64,000 nt of DNA from Nostoc flagelliforme FACHB-838 (GCF_014698065.1 NZ_JACJSI010000007.1:62001-126000); one strand, 5' to 3'. Positions 8,829 to 18,265 are shown, counted from the stretch's first letter. Translations and numbers: made by a program. The notes: generated by a model from the letters alone, not told the origin.

Positions 8829-10370
8829 TTATTCTTGTTCCTCGATCGCTTCAGATTTATCTTGTAACGGCTTGACTACTCGGGCGATCGCTTCTTGAAT
8901 AAAAGCTTTAATAAACTCATCTCTGCGGTTAATTTGAAACTGTCGCTGTACAACTTCCGTCATTCCACCATCACCCCAATCTTGATCGTGACGAAAATAT
9001 TCAATAAAACTCTTACCAGCAATTCGCGTTAAATAAGCTGCTGTTACGCCTTGAATCGCCTTACCAACAATAAAGGTGGCAACATTAAGCTGCAAAGCTG
9101 TAGATAATAATTGAATTGCTCCCTTAACAATGCCCAAACTAGCGATAGTTTTCGCTAAAGAAAGGGCTAACTCTCTTCCCCGTTCCATATTCAATTCACA
9201 GCCGTAGACTCTGCCAATTTCCACAACCATTTGAGCGTTGACGGCGGCTGTTGCCAATAAATCTACAACTGGTATAGGCGTAACTGACACCACACCAGCA
9301 CCAATCCACTGAAACCGTTCTACAATTTTGTCAGCTTGACGGCGACGCTGCCCATCGATGAGTTTTCGTGCTTCGTCTCCCAATCGCAGAGATTGCAAAA
9401 GAATATTATCTGCCACCAAATCTTCACCTTCGGCGCGTAAAACAGCAGCTGTGCGCCGCAGCAAGGGAACAATATCTGGTTCTGGCTGGAAGGTTTCGCC
9501 AGTTTCTAATTGTGCAGGTTGAGGATTAGCAGCGATCGCTACTACATCATTAGTAGCAATAAATCCCCGTACTCGTTGGCGTAATCTAGCGAGGATGGAT
9601 TCTTTATCTTCATCTGTATATAAATCAGTCTTGTTAAGCACCAAAAGCGATCGCTTACCAATTTCTGCCAACCCCCGTAGCGGCTCATATTCTGAACGCC
9701 GTAAATCATTATCTACCACAAACAACAGTAAATCTGCTTCCGTCGCCAGTTCTCGCGCCATTTGTTCTCGTTCCGTTCCCGCCACCCCTGCTTCTAAAAT
9801 CCCCGGCGTATCTGTAATTAAAATCTTGCGTTCTAATCCCTTCAACCGCAGACAATAAGTTTCCCCAACCTGGGTTGTACCCATTGGTGCATCCACTTGA
9901 CCGACCATGCGTCCCATAATCGCATTTACCAGGGAAGTTTTACCAGCACTCCCCGTACCAAATACCACTACTTGAATTTCACCCCGTGCTAAGTTTGCTT
10001 CAATCTCCCGCGATCGACTTAATAAAGCTTGGCGTGCTACTTCATCTTGAATTTGCCCTACCTGTTGTCGCACAGCCTGGAGAGTTGTAGAAGCAGCGTC
10101 AGATTTAGCAGCCGGAATTTGTGCCGCAGTCACTCGCTTCGGGTTGCGGCGCGATCGCTTTTCCCCAGATTGAATCACCAATACATAATAGACAAAAGCT
10201 GCAACCAAGGCTGCAATGAGGAAAATCAGCAATAACAGCAACAAATTGCCTAGCAACGGCGAATAGGATAATTGCCAATAGAGGCGTGATAGGGAATCAA
10301 TCAGCCATAGGGCTAGCCCCAAAATGACGATCAGACCAACAATCAGCGTTACTATGCGTGACAGAGGCAT
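8829..10370 (-). CDS. Membrane-anchored Era-like GTPase with DUF697 domain
   Basis: The 513-residue protein starts with two membrane helices (about 8-28 and 38-66), followed by a GTPase domain with G1 GTGSAGKTS (about 138-146), G3 DTPG, and G4 NKTD; the C-terminal 150 residues match the DUF697 type found in YcjF-like proteins (IGAGVVSVTPIPVVDLLATA, a hydrophobic, probably membrane-associated region). This architecture is widespread in cyanobacteria, but the role is unproven; membrane remodelling or stress functions have been suggested for relatives. It stands alone between repeats. GTP binding is well supported by the motifs; the cellular role is not. Confidence 0.85.
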   Translation of the reverse strand: MPLSRIVTLIVGLIVILGLALWLIDSLSRLYWQLSYSPLLGNLLLLLLIFLIAALVAAFVYYVLVIQSGEKRSRRNPKRVTAAQIPAAKSDAASTTLQAVRQQVGQIQDEVARQALLSRSREIEANLARGEIQVVVFGTGSAGKTSLVNAIMGRMVGQVDAPMGTTQVGETYCLRLKGLERKILITDTPGILEAGVAGTEREQMARELATEADLLLFVVDNDLRRSEYEPLRGLAEIGKRSLLVLNKTDLYTDEDKESILARLRQRVRGFIATNDVVAIAANPQPAQLETGETFQPEPDIVPLLRRTAAVLRAEGEDLVADNILLQSLRLGDEARKLIDGQRRRQADKIVERFQWIGAGVVSVTPIPVVDLLATAAVNAQMVVEIGRVYGCELNMERGRELALSLAKTIASLGIVKGAIQLLSTALQLNVATFIVGKAIQGVTAAYLTRIAGKSFIEYFRHDQDWGDGGMTEVVQRQFQINRRDEFIKAFIQEAIARVVKPLQDKSEAIEEQE

Positions 10371-10439
10371 GGCTGGGAAAGATTAGTAAGTATTTAGTAG
10401 GCAGATGCTTCTAATCTTAATAGTTTCGGCATTTTTTAC

Positions 10440-10560
10440 CAGAGTAGAAAGGAGGAATAGGGGGCAGGGGGCGGGGCAATACGGTTCGGATAAGCAGGGG
10501 AGGCAGGGGAGGCAGGGGGTGCAGGGGGTGCAGGGGAGGCAGGGGAGGAAAGAGAGTTAT
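10440..10560. repeat. Low-complexity GGCAGGGGA tandem run
   Basis: Imperfect tandem units of GGCAGGGGA and GTGCAGGGG fill 10455-10545 between the divergent GTPase and carotenoid oxygenase genes, interrupted near 10483 by AATACGGTTCGGATAAGC, which resembles the terminal repeat of the element at 23740-23859. Nothing coding is seen here. Confidence 0.7.
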
Positions 10561-10654
10561 TTATTTTTCTCTCCCCCTGCTCAAGAACTGCTCGCCTCAA
10601 CAGATAACTTTGTTAACCCAACCGCGCGAACGCAGAGCGTCCCGCAGGGTACGT

Positions 10655-10678
10655 AGGGGCGCAAACCTACGCGCCCCT
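10655..10678. repeat. GC-rich hairpin (AGGGGCGC stem)
   Basis: AGGGGCGC at 10655-10662 pairs with GCGCCCCT at 10671-10678 around an 8-base loop. A similar, perfect hairpin lies at 40023-40048, so this is another dispersed hairpin type rather than a terminator of a specific gene. It lies in the leader of the carotenoid oxygenase gene. Confidence 0.55.
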
Positions 10679-10749
10679 TCATTTTTTGCGTCTTTAAAAA
10701 ATTGCCAAAATGTAAGAATGCAATTACCAATATTTCAAGGAATTCTAAT

Positions 10750-12207
10750 ATGCAGACTATTACCGAAAAGTCAACAAATAAGTCTTGGGCGAGTGGGATC
10801 GCAGAACCAGCAAAAGAATTTCCCCTTACCCAACTGTCAATTATTTCTGGCAAAGTTCCAGATGGCTTGCGTGGCACACTTTACCGCAATGGCCCCGCAC
10901 GGCTCGAACGTGGTGGCGATGTCTGCGACGGGCTACGCCAACGCGTGGGACACTGGTTTGATGGAGATGGGGCAATTCTTGGTGTCCATTTCACAGATGC
11001 AGGAGTTACCGGAGTTTATCGCTATGTGCAAACAGCAGAATATCAAGCTGAAACTCAAGCGGATAAGTTTCTTTATGGTGCCTATGGGACGCATCCGGCA
11101 GGGCCAATCTGGAAGCGCTGGGGTCAACAGATCAAGAATGCAGCGAATACCTCTGTCTTGGCTTTACCTGATAAACTGTTGGCTTTATGGGAAGCAACTA
11201 ATCCTTATGCCCTTGATTTGCAAACTTTAGAAACGAAGGGATTGGATGATTTAGGTGCTTTGGATAACGGATTACCTTATTCTGCTCATTACAAGCGTGA
11301 TTCAAAAACAGGCGAGATTTTTAACTTTGGAATCAGTATCGGAAGTTCTGTAAAGTTGAATCTCTACAAAAGCGATGCCACAGGCAAAATTATCCAAAAA
11401 ACTGCTTTTAAGCTAAATCGCTATTCTATAATGCATGATTTTGTTTTAACTCAAAGATATTTGGTGTTTTTCATGCCACCGATACGGATGAAAACACTGT
11501 CAGTTCTGCTTGGTGTAACTACTTTTAGTGAATCTCTGTTGTGGGAACCTCAGCTAGGAACCCAGGTGTTAATCTTTGACCGGGAAAACTTATCTTTAGT
11601 TAGTCGTGGTGAAACCGATCCTTGGTTTAATTGGCATTTTGGTAATGGCTATGAAGATGAAGAAGGTTCTGTGATTCTGGATGTGGTGCGATATGCAGAT
11701 TTTCACCAAACTAATGAGTATCTGAGAGAATTTGCAAGTGGTGAGACGCACACAGTTTCTAGAGGAACATTGTGGCAAGTGCGCCTCAATCCTCAAACTG
11801 GTAAAGTCACAGCAATGCAGGAATTTGTCAACCGCAAGTGTGAATTTCCCGTAGTGCAGCGATCGCAAGTTGGGCAACCTTGGCGCTATACTTACATCTC
11901 ATTAATGCCGCAAAGAGGGGATCTAGACAAAGAACCATTTGGTGCGATCGCTCGCTTCGACTACAAAACCGAAACCCTCACCGAAGCAGACTTAGGAGAA
12001 AACCGCTATGGTTCAGAACCCATTCACGCGCAAGATGTCCACAACTCTCAGCAAGGCTGGGTGTTAACCGTTGTATACGATGGTAATTCTCATACTAGCG
12101 AACTTTGGGTATTTGATAGCGATCGCCTGGATGCAGAACCCGTTTGCAAATTAGGATTACCTAGCGTCATTCCCCACAGCTTTCACGGCACTTGGAACCC
12201 AGCATAA
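10750..12207 (+). CDS. Carotenoid oxygenase (RPE65/CCD family)
   Basis: A 485-residue non-haem iron enzyme that cleaves carotenoids or apocarotenoids with oxygen. The four iron-ligand histidines can be placed in family contexts: LPYSAHYKRD, SIMHDFVLTQ, NWHFGNGYED and the C-terminal PHSFHGTWNP; the N-terminal LRGTLYRNGPA and GHWFDGDGAI motifs are also present. I chose the ATG at 10750 because the 16 residues added by the upstream start at 10702 lack family character. Cyanobacterial relatives include apocarotenal cleavage enzymes (Diox1/ACO type) that make retinal and broader carotenoid cleavage enzymes; sequence alone does not settle the substrate here. Confidence 0.9.
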   Translation: MQTITEKSTNKSWASGIAEPAKEFPLTQLSIISGKVPDGLRGTLYRNGPARLERGGDVCDGLRQRVGHWFDGDGAILGVHFTDAGVTGVYRYVQTAEYQAETQADKFLYGAYGTHPAGPIWKRWGQQIKNAANTSVLALPDKLLALWEATNPYALDLQTLETKGLDDLGALDNGLPYSAHYKRDSKTGEIFNFGISIGSSVKLNLYKSDATGKIIQKTAFKLNRYSIMHDFVLTQRYLVFFMPPIRMKTLSVLLGVTTFSESLLWEPQLGTQVLIFDRENLSLVSRGETDPWFNWHFGNGYEDEEGSVILDVVRYADFHQTNEYLREFASGETHTVSRGTLWQVRLNPQTGKVTAMQEFVNRKCEFPVVQRSQVGQPWRYTYISLMPQRGDLDKEPFGAIARFDYKTETLTEADLGENRYGSEPIHAQDVHNSQQGWVLTVVYDGNSHTSELWVFDSDRLDAEPVCKLGLPSVIPHSFHGTWNPA

Positions 12208-12209
12208 CA

Positions 12210-12310
12210 ATTCGATTGGGAATTGGGGACTGGGGACTGCCTAAAAGGAAAGGTAAGAGAGGAATTTTCCCCCTGCTCCCCCTGCTCCCCCTGCCTCCCC
12301 TGCTCTCTCA
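12210..12310. repeat. Low-complexity repeats (GGGGACTGGGGACTG and CTGCTCCCC)
   Basis: Just after the oxygenase stop codon come GGGAATTGGGGACTGGGGACT and then a pyrimidine-rich run of CCCCTGCTCCCC units, the complement of the AGCAGGGG family. The open frame that runs through this repeat into the following gene is artefactual. Confidence 0.65.
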
Positions 12311-12377
12311 TCTCCCTTATGCTAAGTGTAAAAACGTAGTATCCTACATATTGGTATTCAAAAATAAGCCCAGAATT

Positions 12378-12860
12378 ATGAGCAGAAACCCCATAGCATT
12401 ACTACTTAGCGGAGTAATTGTCAGCTTCGGACTGTCATCATTGCTAGCTCAAGCACAACAACAGGTTTCTGATGCTCAAGTCGCGGCAATGGTAGAGGCG
12501 CTACGACTAGCTGCACCGCAGACCGGCATCGCAAATGATGGACTTTATAGTGAATGGCAAGTTAAACCAGAAACCTTAAAAGGCTGGTCGAAACATTGTC
12601 TCAAAAAAGAACTAACACCAACGCAGTTTGAAAATAGTCCTGCAACTGCACGCCAAGTTGTATCGTGCATCACGCGCCGTGAGTTAAACAAGCAATTTCT
12701 CGCCACCAGTAATAATGAAACCGCCGCTGTGCGTGGTGTTGGTTGTTGGTGGATGACTGGCAGCTATACAGGCTGCGACAGCGGATTTACTGCTACATAT
12801 CTTCAAAAAGTTGTCGGTTTTTACCAGCAGCAGCGTTCAAAACCAGCAACTACTCCATAG
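12378..12860 (+). CDS. Secreted or periplasmic hypothetical protein
   Basis: I chose the ATG at 12378 because it opens with a textbook signal peptide (MSRNPIALLLSGVIVSFGLS followed by a small-residue cleavage region near SLLAQAQQ), whereas the frame upstream translates a low-complexity repeat. The mature protein of about 130 residues has four to five cysteines (around HCLKKE, VSCITRRE, VGCWWMTGSYTGCDS) suited to disulfides in the periplasm. I do not recognise the domain. No operon partner is evident. Confidence 0.7.
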   Translation: MSRNPIALLLSGVIVSFGLSSLLAQAQQQVSDAQVAAMVEALRLAAPQTGIANDGLYSEWQVKPETLKGWSKHCLKKELTPTQFENSPATARQVVSCITRRELNKQFLATSNNETAAVRGVGCWWMTGSYTGCDSGFTATYLQKVVGFYQQQRSKPATTP

Positions 12861-13135
12861 ATATCACCAAATTAATCGCTGCAATGTGGCAATACAACAA
12901 ATATAAGTGAAAAAAATGTGGAGACGTAAAACTACTATTACTTTACAAGGGTTCTAGATAACGCATATTTAATTTCTGGAAATGTCTATTTGATTGTGTG
13001 AAAGAACACCGTACAACTTGAAAAGGCTGATTCCCTACTCTCTACTCCCCGCCTACACAAATAAGTTCAGAAATCAAATCGGATTGCCATAACAAAGGAT
13101 TGTTTGAACTTTATCAATCCTGTTAGAATACATTG

Positions 13136-13993
13136 ATGTCAAAAAAGCAACATTTCTTAAACAAAAAAATCGGTTGGTCTTTGGATGAGCGAGATCCAAA
13201 GTTCATAGAATCTCTAATGCCCCTATTTAGCTTTTTGTATCAATACTATTTCCAAGTTAAAACTAGTGGCTGGGATAATATTCCACCGCAACAAAAAGTC
13301 CTATTTGTTGGTTCGCATAATGGGGGACTCGCAGCGCCTGATATGGCAATGATGATGTACGACTGGTTCCGACAATTTGGTGTAGAGAAACCCATTTATG
13401 GTTTGATGCATCCCAAAGCTTGGCAGGTTAGCCAGCCACTAGCACAATTGGCCGCCAAGGCTGGAGCAATCATCGCTCATCCAAAAATGGCTTATACTGC
13501 CTTGCGCTCTGGAGCGAGTGTACTAGTTTATCCCGGTGGAGCCGAAGATGTCTTTCGACCAAATTATTTACGTAATAAAATATACCTTGCGGGACGGCAA
13601 GGATTTATCAAGCTAGCGTTACGAGAAAATGTGCCGATTGTGCCTGTGATTTCCTGGGGCGCTCACGATACGCTGATTGTACTCACTGACTGCTACAAAA
13701 TCGTGCATCAACTCCACGAGTGGGGGATGCCTTGGCTGTTGGGGATTGATCCAGAAGTTTTTCCAATCTATCTGGGACTGCCTTGGGGATTAGCAATTGG
13801 GCCGTTACCCAACATTCCCTTACCAGTGCCTATATACACACGGGTTTGTCCACCAATTATATTCGAACGCTACGGTCGAGAGGCAGCCAGCGATCGCTAC
13901 TATGTCAATGAATGTTATGAATTAGTTGTTAGTCAGATGCAGCAAGAGTTAGATAACTTAATAAAGCTAACTGCTAATACCAATTTTTTATAA
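13136..13993 (+). CDS. PlsC-like lysophospholipid/glycerol acyltransferase
   Basis: A 285-residue membrane-associated acyltransferase of the LPLAT superfamily. The catalytic His lies in FVGSHNGGLAAPD (about residue 62), a variant of the acyltransferase motif I in which the acidic residue is further from the His, as in a subgroup with NHSGG-type motifs; the phosphate-binding VYPGGAEDVFR (about 125-135) and VPIVPVISWGAHD follow in the right order. It probably transfers a fatty acyl chain to a lysophospholipid or other alcohol at the inner or thylakoid membrane. An alternative TTG three bases upstream is possible. Confidence 0.85.
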   Translation: MSKKQHFLNKKIGWSLDERDPKFIESLMPLFSFLYQYYFQVKTSGWDNIPPQQKVLFVGSHNGGLAAPDMAMMMYDWFRQFGVEKPIYGLMHPKAWQVSQPLAQLAAKAGAIIAHPKMAYTALRSGASVLVYPGGAEDVFRPNYLRNKIYLAGRQGFIKLALRENVPIVPVISWGAHDTLIVLTDCYKIVHQLHEWGMPWLLGIDPEVFPIYLGLPWGLAIGPLPNIPLPVPIYTRVCPPIIFERYGREAASDRYYVNECYELVVSQMQQELDNLIKLTANTNFL

Positions 13994-14083
13994 AGATACA
14001 TACGTATAATTAGTCTGCGTACTGCAAAGCAGAAGCCCTTCACCCAGTTGTCCACTCTTAGGGGTTAGAAGTTTAATCTCTAA

Positions 14084-14210
14084 TATCATGTTCGGCAAAT
14101 CACTTATAATATGTCATTGCGAATGCAACGAAGTGGAATGAAGCAATCGCAAAGGTTTGGGATTGCCGCGCTACGCTCGCAATGACATAAGTATTAAGTC
14201 GAACATGATA
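14084..14210. repeat. Nested palindromic element (GTCATTGCGA type)
   Basis: Outer arms TATCATGTTCG (14084-14094) and CGAACATGATA (14200-14210) are perfectly complementary. Inside them ATGTCATTGCGA (14111-14122) pairs with TCGCAATGACAT (14177-14188), with further GAAGCAATCGC / GATTGCCGCGC similarity in the centre. The GTCATTGCGAxxGxAACGAAG motif is a widely distributed REP-like palindrome in bacteria. It lies between convergent genes and could act as an end structure for both transcripts. Confidence 0.8.
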
Positions 14211-14228
14211 TAACTCCTAACTGTTCTC

Positions 14229-14489
14229 CTAGCCGCCGCTGACTGGTGGAATCAGCACGACTTCATCCCCATCTTGTAGTGGGGTATCTGGTTCGACAAA
14301 TATCAGATTAATCCCAAAACGGGTGAGATCACGCCATTGAGAGAGTTCAGGATGTTCAGCTATGAGGCGATCGCATACTGCTTTGACTGGCATACTATTG
14401 GGAAATTCCAGCACCAGTTCTGAAACCCTAAAGGCTTCTTGATAAGCAGCGAACAACTTAACGGTAATAGTGATTGCAGATGTAGACAT
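14229..14489 (-). CDS. MoaD/ThiS-family sulfur carrier protein
   Basis: The 86-residue protein has the beta-grasp fold pattern of ubiquitin-like sulfur carriers and ends in the diagnostic Gly-Gly (VVLIPPVSGG). The sequence before it, NLIFVEPDTPLQDGDEVVLI, matches MoaD, whose C-terminal thiocarboxylate supplies sulfur to molybdopterin. ThiS-like proteins share the same end, so a role with another partner enzyme is possible; no moa or thi gene is adjacent to decide this. Confidence 0.8.
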   Translation of the reverse strand: MSTSAITITVKLFAAYQEAFRVSELVLEFPNSMPVKAVCDRLIAEHPELSQWRDLTRFGINLIFVEPDTPLQDGDEVVLIPPVSGG

Positions 14490-14748
14490 ACAAAATACTT
14501 TGGCAGTACCAGCAAGTAGTTTAATACTTGATAAGCACCCTTAACTCTTGAGAATAATTATATATTACTAAATACATAATTTCATAGTTATGTCCAGCTA
14601 ATTAGTTATGATTCTTACACTCATTGCATCCCAAACGTCGGTTGCTTCTTTGGGGATTCCGAAGTAATAATTATCTTCCCTATCTCTGTTCGCGCAGGGT
14701 AGCCATTGGCTATCCTCGGCGCAGATATTCTTAGTAAATAGCTTTTAA

Positions 14749-15039
14749 CTATTCAGCATTAAGGATTTTTGGTACTTTGAAAAATTCACCTTCCTGTTCA
14801 GGCGCACTGTTGAGAATGCTTTGTCGGTCAGGATAGGGTTGCAATTCATCCTCTCGTGTGATATTGCTGACATCAATTGGCCGTGTTGTTGGGGGTACAT
14901 TACTGACATCAAGTTCATTCAGCTGTTCGATATAGTCCAGAATACTTCCCAACTGGGTAGTGAATTGTTTTTCTTCTTCTGGAGTCAATTCTAAACGAGC
15001 AAGATTAGCTACTTTATGAACTTGTTCTTGGTCAATCAT
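14749..15039 (-). CDS. gatC: Asp-tRNA(Asn)/Glu-tRNA(Gln) amidotransferase subunit C
   Basis: GatC is the small subunit that stabilises the GatAB amidotransferase, which converts Glu-tRNA(Gln) and Asp-tRNA(Asn) to the correct amide-charged tRNAs. The 96-residue protein has the conserved start [19 protein letters not shown], the [16 protein letters not shown] helix and the REDELQPY stretch. Length is typical. gatA and gatB are not in the window, as is usual in cyanobacteria where gat genes are scattered. Confidence 0.95.
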   Translation of the reverse strand: MIDQEQVHKVANLARLELTPEEEKQFTTQLGSILDYIEQLNELDVSNVPPTTRPIDVSNITREDELQPYPDRQSILNSAPEQEGEFFKVPKILNAE

Positions 15040-15054
15040 CTTTTTTTAGTTAGG

Positions 15055-15132
15055 AGTTACGAGAAACGCGATTAATCGCGTCTGTACAGAAGTTAGGAGT
15101 TAGGAGTGATAAATCACAATTCCTAACTCTTC
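15055..15132. repeat. Short inverted repeats between gatC and ycf3
   Basis: ACGCGATTAATCGCGT (15066-15081) is a perfect self-complementary hairpin with CTGTACAG beside it, flanked by degenerate TTAGGAGTTA units. CGCGATTAATCGCG palindromes of this kind are common dispersed repeats in Nostoc relatives. Confidence 0.6.
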
Positions 15133-15136
15133 ACTT

Positions 15137-15658
15137 TTAGAAGAATACGTCAATTTGCGATCGCCCGGTAGTTTTCAGCCAGTTTTGGGCTTCGATGTAG
15201 TTATTGGGAGCCATGCGAATAGCTCGAATCCAATAGTCTGCTGCTTGGTCAAAAAGTGCTTCACCAGCCTCGTTATCTCCAGCTTCTTTTTCCTTTTCGC
15301 CTTGGTAGTGGTAAATCACGGCGATGTTGTTCAAGGCTTGGGGTAAGCGTGGATTTAACTCAACTGCCTGATGATATAGTTCTAAAGCCTTATCGTGGTC
15401 GCCGTTGCTGGCATAGATTAGTCCCATATTGTAGAGGATATAGCCGCGATCATTGGTATCTTCCTCTAAAGTTAGCGCTTCTTCATAGTATTCCAATGCT
15501 TCAGCATATTCCCCATCTGCTTGGGCTGACATACCATCTCGATAATAAACAAACGCTTCTTTAGCTTTTTTGTTGGTTGGCAGGATCTTTAAGATAATAT
15601 CCGCCATTACTGTAAAGGACTTGTCAATAAAATTATCGTTTTTTTGCGTTCTTGGCAT
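15137..15658 (-). CDS. ycf3: Photosystem I assembly protein Ycf3
   Basis: Ycf3 is a TPR chaperone on the stromal/cytoplasmic face of the thylakoid that helps assemble the PsaA/PsaB core of photosystem I. The 173-residue sequence begins [20 protein letters not shown], the well-conserved Ycf3 N terminus, and holds three TPR repeats (about 35-68, 72-105 and 120-153; for example [20 protein letters not shown]). The [18 protein letters not shown] end is also typical. Its presence marks the window as from an oxygenic phototroph. Confidence 0.96.
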   Translation of the reverse strand: MPRTQKNDNFIDKSFTVMADIILKILPTNKKAKEAFVYYRDGMSAQADGEYAEALEYYEEALTLEEDTNDRGYILYNMGLIYASNGDHDKALELYHQAVELNPRLPQALNNIAVIYHYQGEKEKEAGDNEAGEALFDQAADYWIRAIRMAPNNYIEAQNWLKTTGRSQIDVFF

Positions 15659-15659
15659 A

Positions 15660-15835
15660 GTTGTCTCTGGGGATTGGGGATTGGGGACTGGGGAAGGTGG
15701 GGCCCCCTCTGGGGATAAGGGGTAATGGGGATTGGGGATTAGGGACTGGGGATTGGGAACTGGTGGACAATAATTAATAGTTTTTCTTCCCCTGCTCCCT
15801 CTGCTTCCCTTGCTCCCTCATCCCCACATCTAATT
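15660..15835. repeat. GGGGATTGGGGACTGGGG and CTGCTCCCTC low-complexity repeats
   Basis: Tandem GGGGATT / GGGGACT units at about 15670-15765 are followed by the pyrimidine-rich CCCCTGCTCCCTCTGCTTCCC run at 15788-15822. Both repeat types recur elsewhere in the window. They fill the space upstream of ycf3 and downstream of the YedK-type gene; no gene is seen. Confidence 0.7.
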
Positions 15836-15845
15836 CACTCAATAG

Positions 15846-16547
15846 CTAATTTAACTGATTTACGGGGGCATTCTTCTCACTGAGGGGTATGATACATTCC
15901 AAACTATTATGCCGAGAATTATTTACCAGAGTACTAACTGGATAAGCAGTCATTGCTGATGCTGGATAAGGACGCAATAGCTGCTGTAAGGTTTGGGGCG
16001 TTTCCACTTGAGAATCTAGCCATAAATCGTAATCTTGTGGCTCCAGAATCACTGGCATCCGCTCGTGGATAGGTTGGAGTAATTCGTTAGCTGCCGTTGT
16101 CAAAATTGTACAAGAGATTATTTCTTCGTTACTAGGCGATCGCCATTTCTCCCATAATCCTGCAAAGCCGAAGGGTTGCTCATCTTGAAGGCGAAAATAA
16201 AACGGTTGCTTTTTGCCTTGTTGCCGTTGCCACTCATAAAAGCCATCAGCTACTACTAAACAGCGCCGATGCTTAAAAGCCGAACGAAAAGAGGGTTTTT
16301 CAGAAACAGTTTCTGCCCTAGCGTTAATCAGTTTTGCCCCCATCCCTGCATCTTTTGCCCATGACGGAATTAAGCCCCAATGCAACTGCTTTAATTCACG
16401 CTTTTTATTTTCGGGATTTTGTAACACTGTTACCACCATTTGGGTAGGTGCAATGTTATATTGGGCGGCTAAATCTGGAACCGATTCGACATGGAAAACT
16501 TGAGATAATGCTTCTACCGACTGGTTTAAAGTAAATCTTCCACACAT
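15846..16547 (-). CDS. HMCES/YedK-type abasic-site DNA-protein crosslink enzyme (SRAP)
   Basis: SRAP proteins bind abasic sites in single-stranded DNA and form a protective thiazolidine crosslink through Cys2. I place the start at the ATG 16545-16547 so that the protein begins MCGRFTLNQ and the catalytic Cys becomes residue 2 after Met removal; an upstream start six codons earlier would bury it. Other active-site residues are in place: INARAET (Asn and Glu), GFYEW and PIHERMPVIL (His). The length of 233 residues is typical. It is a single gene; SOS control is known for some relatives, but I see no LexA site here. Confidence 0.93.
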   Translation of the reverse strand: MCGRFTLNQSVEALSQVFHVESVPDLAAQYNIAPTQMVVTVLQNPENKKRELKQLHWGLIPSWAKDAGMGAKLINARAETVSEKPSFRSAFKHRRCLVVADGFYEWQRQQGKKQPFYFRLQDEQPFGFAGLWEKWRSPSNEEIISCTILTTAANELLQPIHERMPVILEPQDYDLWLDSQVETPQTLQQLLRPYPASAMTAYPVSTLVNNSRHNSLECIIPLSEKNAPVNQLN

Positions 16548-16744
16548 ACTTTTATTCTCGACCATTGACTAAATAAAATATCTCAATCTAGAAATAAAAA
16601 AATATTTTTTTATTTTCTCAGATAATTTCCTGTAGTCCGTTAGATGCTAAATATATAAAAAATATCCGGTTTTGGGAATTTTTTTTGGTAGAATATTGTA
16701 TTTTGAACCTTCACTTATCAACATATTCCTAACTGTATTTTAAC

Positions 16745-17356
16745 ATGGAACTACTACATTTGTACGATTTTTTACCTTCTGGTAATGGTTATAAGATACG
16801 TCTTTTATTAACACAACTAGGTATGCCTTTTGAAAGAATAGAGCTTAACATCTTGAAAGGCGAGACTAGAACACCAGAATTTTTAAGTAAAAATCCCAAC
16901 GGTAAAATACCTGTTTTGGAAATCGAGCCAGGAAAATATTTGGCAGAATCAAATGCCATATTGGTTTATCTGAGCGAAGGTACAGAGTTTTTCCCTTATG
17001 ATCGCTTTTTACGAGCGCAGGTGCTGCAATGGTTATGTTTTGAACAATATAGTCATGAGCCTTTTATTGCCACATCAAGATTTTTGATTTCTATTTTAGG
17101 TAAAACTGAAGAATATAGTGAAACTATCAAGGAAAAACGTGAACATGGTTATGCAGCACTTAACTTGATGGAAAAACATTTAATGTCTCACACTTTTTTT
17201 GTGGGAGAGCGTTACACGATTGCTGATATCGCCTTGTTCGCTTATACTCATGTAGCTGATGAAGGTGGGTTCGATTTGACACAATTTCCTGCTATTCAAG
17301 CTTGGATAGAAAGAGTCAAATCTCAACCAAGTTATATAAATATTACACAAGCATAA
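16745..17356 (+). CDS. Glutathione S-transferase family protein
   Basis: A 203-residue two-domain GST. The N-terminal thioredoxin-like domain contains LYDFLPSGNGYKIRLLLTQL (the Ser of the SGN segment is the likely glutathione-activating residue), NPNGKIPVLE with the cis-Pro, and LAESNAILVYLSE, the glutathione gamma-glutamyl-binding motif. The C-terminal all-helical domain carries YTIADIALFAYTHVADEGG, the N-capping box. It should act in the cytoplasm on electrophiles or peroxides; substrate unknown. Confidence 0.9.
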   Translation: MELLHLYDFLPSGNGYKIRLLLTQLGMPFERIELNILKGETRTPEFLSKNPNGKIPVLEIEPGKYLAESNAILVYLSEGTEFFPYDRFLRAQVLQWLCFEQYSHEPFIATSRFLISILGKTEEYSETIKEKREHGYAALNLMEKHLMSHTFFVGERYTIADIALFAYTHVADEGGFDLTQFPAIQAWIERVKSQPSYINITQA

Positions 17357-17456
17357 AATTTGGTTTTATGAGTTTCTCTCTCTGTTTTTTTGGCTTTAGT
17401 AGAAGATGTACTGGGTGGCATACAGCCTCTGTCAAAAAGGTGCTATTAAGCAGCAA

Positions 17457-17684
17457 CTAAGTATCTATGTTAACTTCTATTAGCTTTTGACGAGAAGACA
17501 AACCTGATTTAATTCTAATATGAGATTTGGGCACATCAAATTTCTCTGCTAGTAGTTTAATTAACTCTTCATTAGCCTTACCATCAACTGGCGGCGATTT
17601 TAAATACACAATTAAGCTGCCATCAGATTGTTCGTCAATTTTTTGCTGTTTTGAATTAGGTTTAACTTTAACTTTTTTGTGCAT
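17457..17684 (-). CDS. DUF167 / YggU-family protein
   Basis: The 75-residue protein matches the small YggU/DUF167 family: [10 protein letters not shown] at the start, [22 protein letters not shown] in the middle and [12 protein letters not shown] near the end. The family is widespread but without an established role. Its start codon lies 17 bases inside the 3' end of the upstream DUF2809 gene, so the two are almost certainly cotranscribed and perhaps translationally coupled. Confidence 0.88.
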   Translation of the reverse strand: MHKKVKVKPNSKQQKIDEQSDGSLIVYLKSPPVDGKANEELIKLLAEKFDVPKSHIRIKSGLSSRQKLIEVNIDT

Positions 17685-18078
17685 AACCTATTCTTTGTAA
17701 TTGTCGTAGCCACAACCAGCCTAAAACACAACCCAATATATAATGAGGAAAATCCCACCAAACAAAAGTAGTACCAAGTAACAATTTACCTATTAAGGTG
17801 GCACGAATTTGCTCTAATAGTGGCGGATGCCAAAGTTGCAAAAATTCTAGTATACAAGTGATAACAAAAACCCATATAGGAATTTGAACTACAGCCGCCC
17901 GACTTCTGAAAAACCAAAATGCGAACAGACACCAAAATATTTCATAAAATACAGCGGCTCCGTAGTCATTAAACCAGTGATGGGCAGGCCCATTGTAATA
18001 CTTAAACAAAAAGCCCATCGGTATAACGATGAGCGCAGAAAGAATAATAAATATTGTCTGGTTAGGGTTTTGACGCAT
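17668..18078 (-). CDS. DUF2809-type small membrane protein
   Basis: A 136-residue hydrophobic protein with about four membrane helices (for example [17 protein letters not shown] and [16 protein letters not shown]). The pattern [20 protein letters not shown] resembles the DUF2809 family of unknown function. It overlaps the following DUF167 gene by 17 bases, which suggests a two-gene operon. Confidence 0.75.
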   Translation of the reverse strand: MRQNPNQTIFIILSALIVIPMGFLFKYYNGPAHHWFNDYGAAVFYEIFWCLFAFWFFRSRAAVVQIPIWVFVITCILEFLQLWHPPLLEQIRATLIGKLLLGTTFVWWDFPHYILGCVLGWLWLRQLQRIGYAQKS

Positions 18079-18164
18079 TTTCTGAAACTTTAGAGACTAA
18101 ACAAAATTTTAGCCTCTACATACCTGTTTCTCAATAATTCGTAATATTGAATGTTAACAATAAA

Positions 18165-18242
18165 GAATTCAGGAGTTAGGAGCCAGAATCTAGAATTCAA
18201 TTCTGTGCGACTAGTGGATAGCGCAGATCCGCTCCTGAATTC
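18165..18242. repeat. Short dispersed element with GAATTCAGGAG inverted ends
   Basis: Perfect 11-bp inverted repeats GAATTCAGGAG (18165-18175) and CTCCTGAATTC (18232-18242) flank about 56 bases. The left end continues TTAGGAGCCAGAAT, close to the left end of the larger element at 8630, and the interior shares TGTGCGACTAGTGGAT with TGTACGACTGGCGGAT of that copy. Confidence 0.75.
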
Positions 18243-18265
18243 TTGCTTAATTACGAATTATTTGG

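Noticed and set aside
10702-10749. Upstream start of the carotenoid oxygenase giving 16 more residues
   Set aside because: The added residues lack family character; the ATG at 10750 starts the protein directly before the usual N-terminal region.
12192-12377. N-terminal extension of the exported protein at 12378
   Set aside because: It translates a low-complexity repeat and would bury a typical signal peptide.
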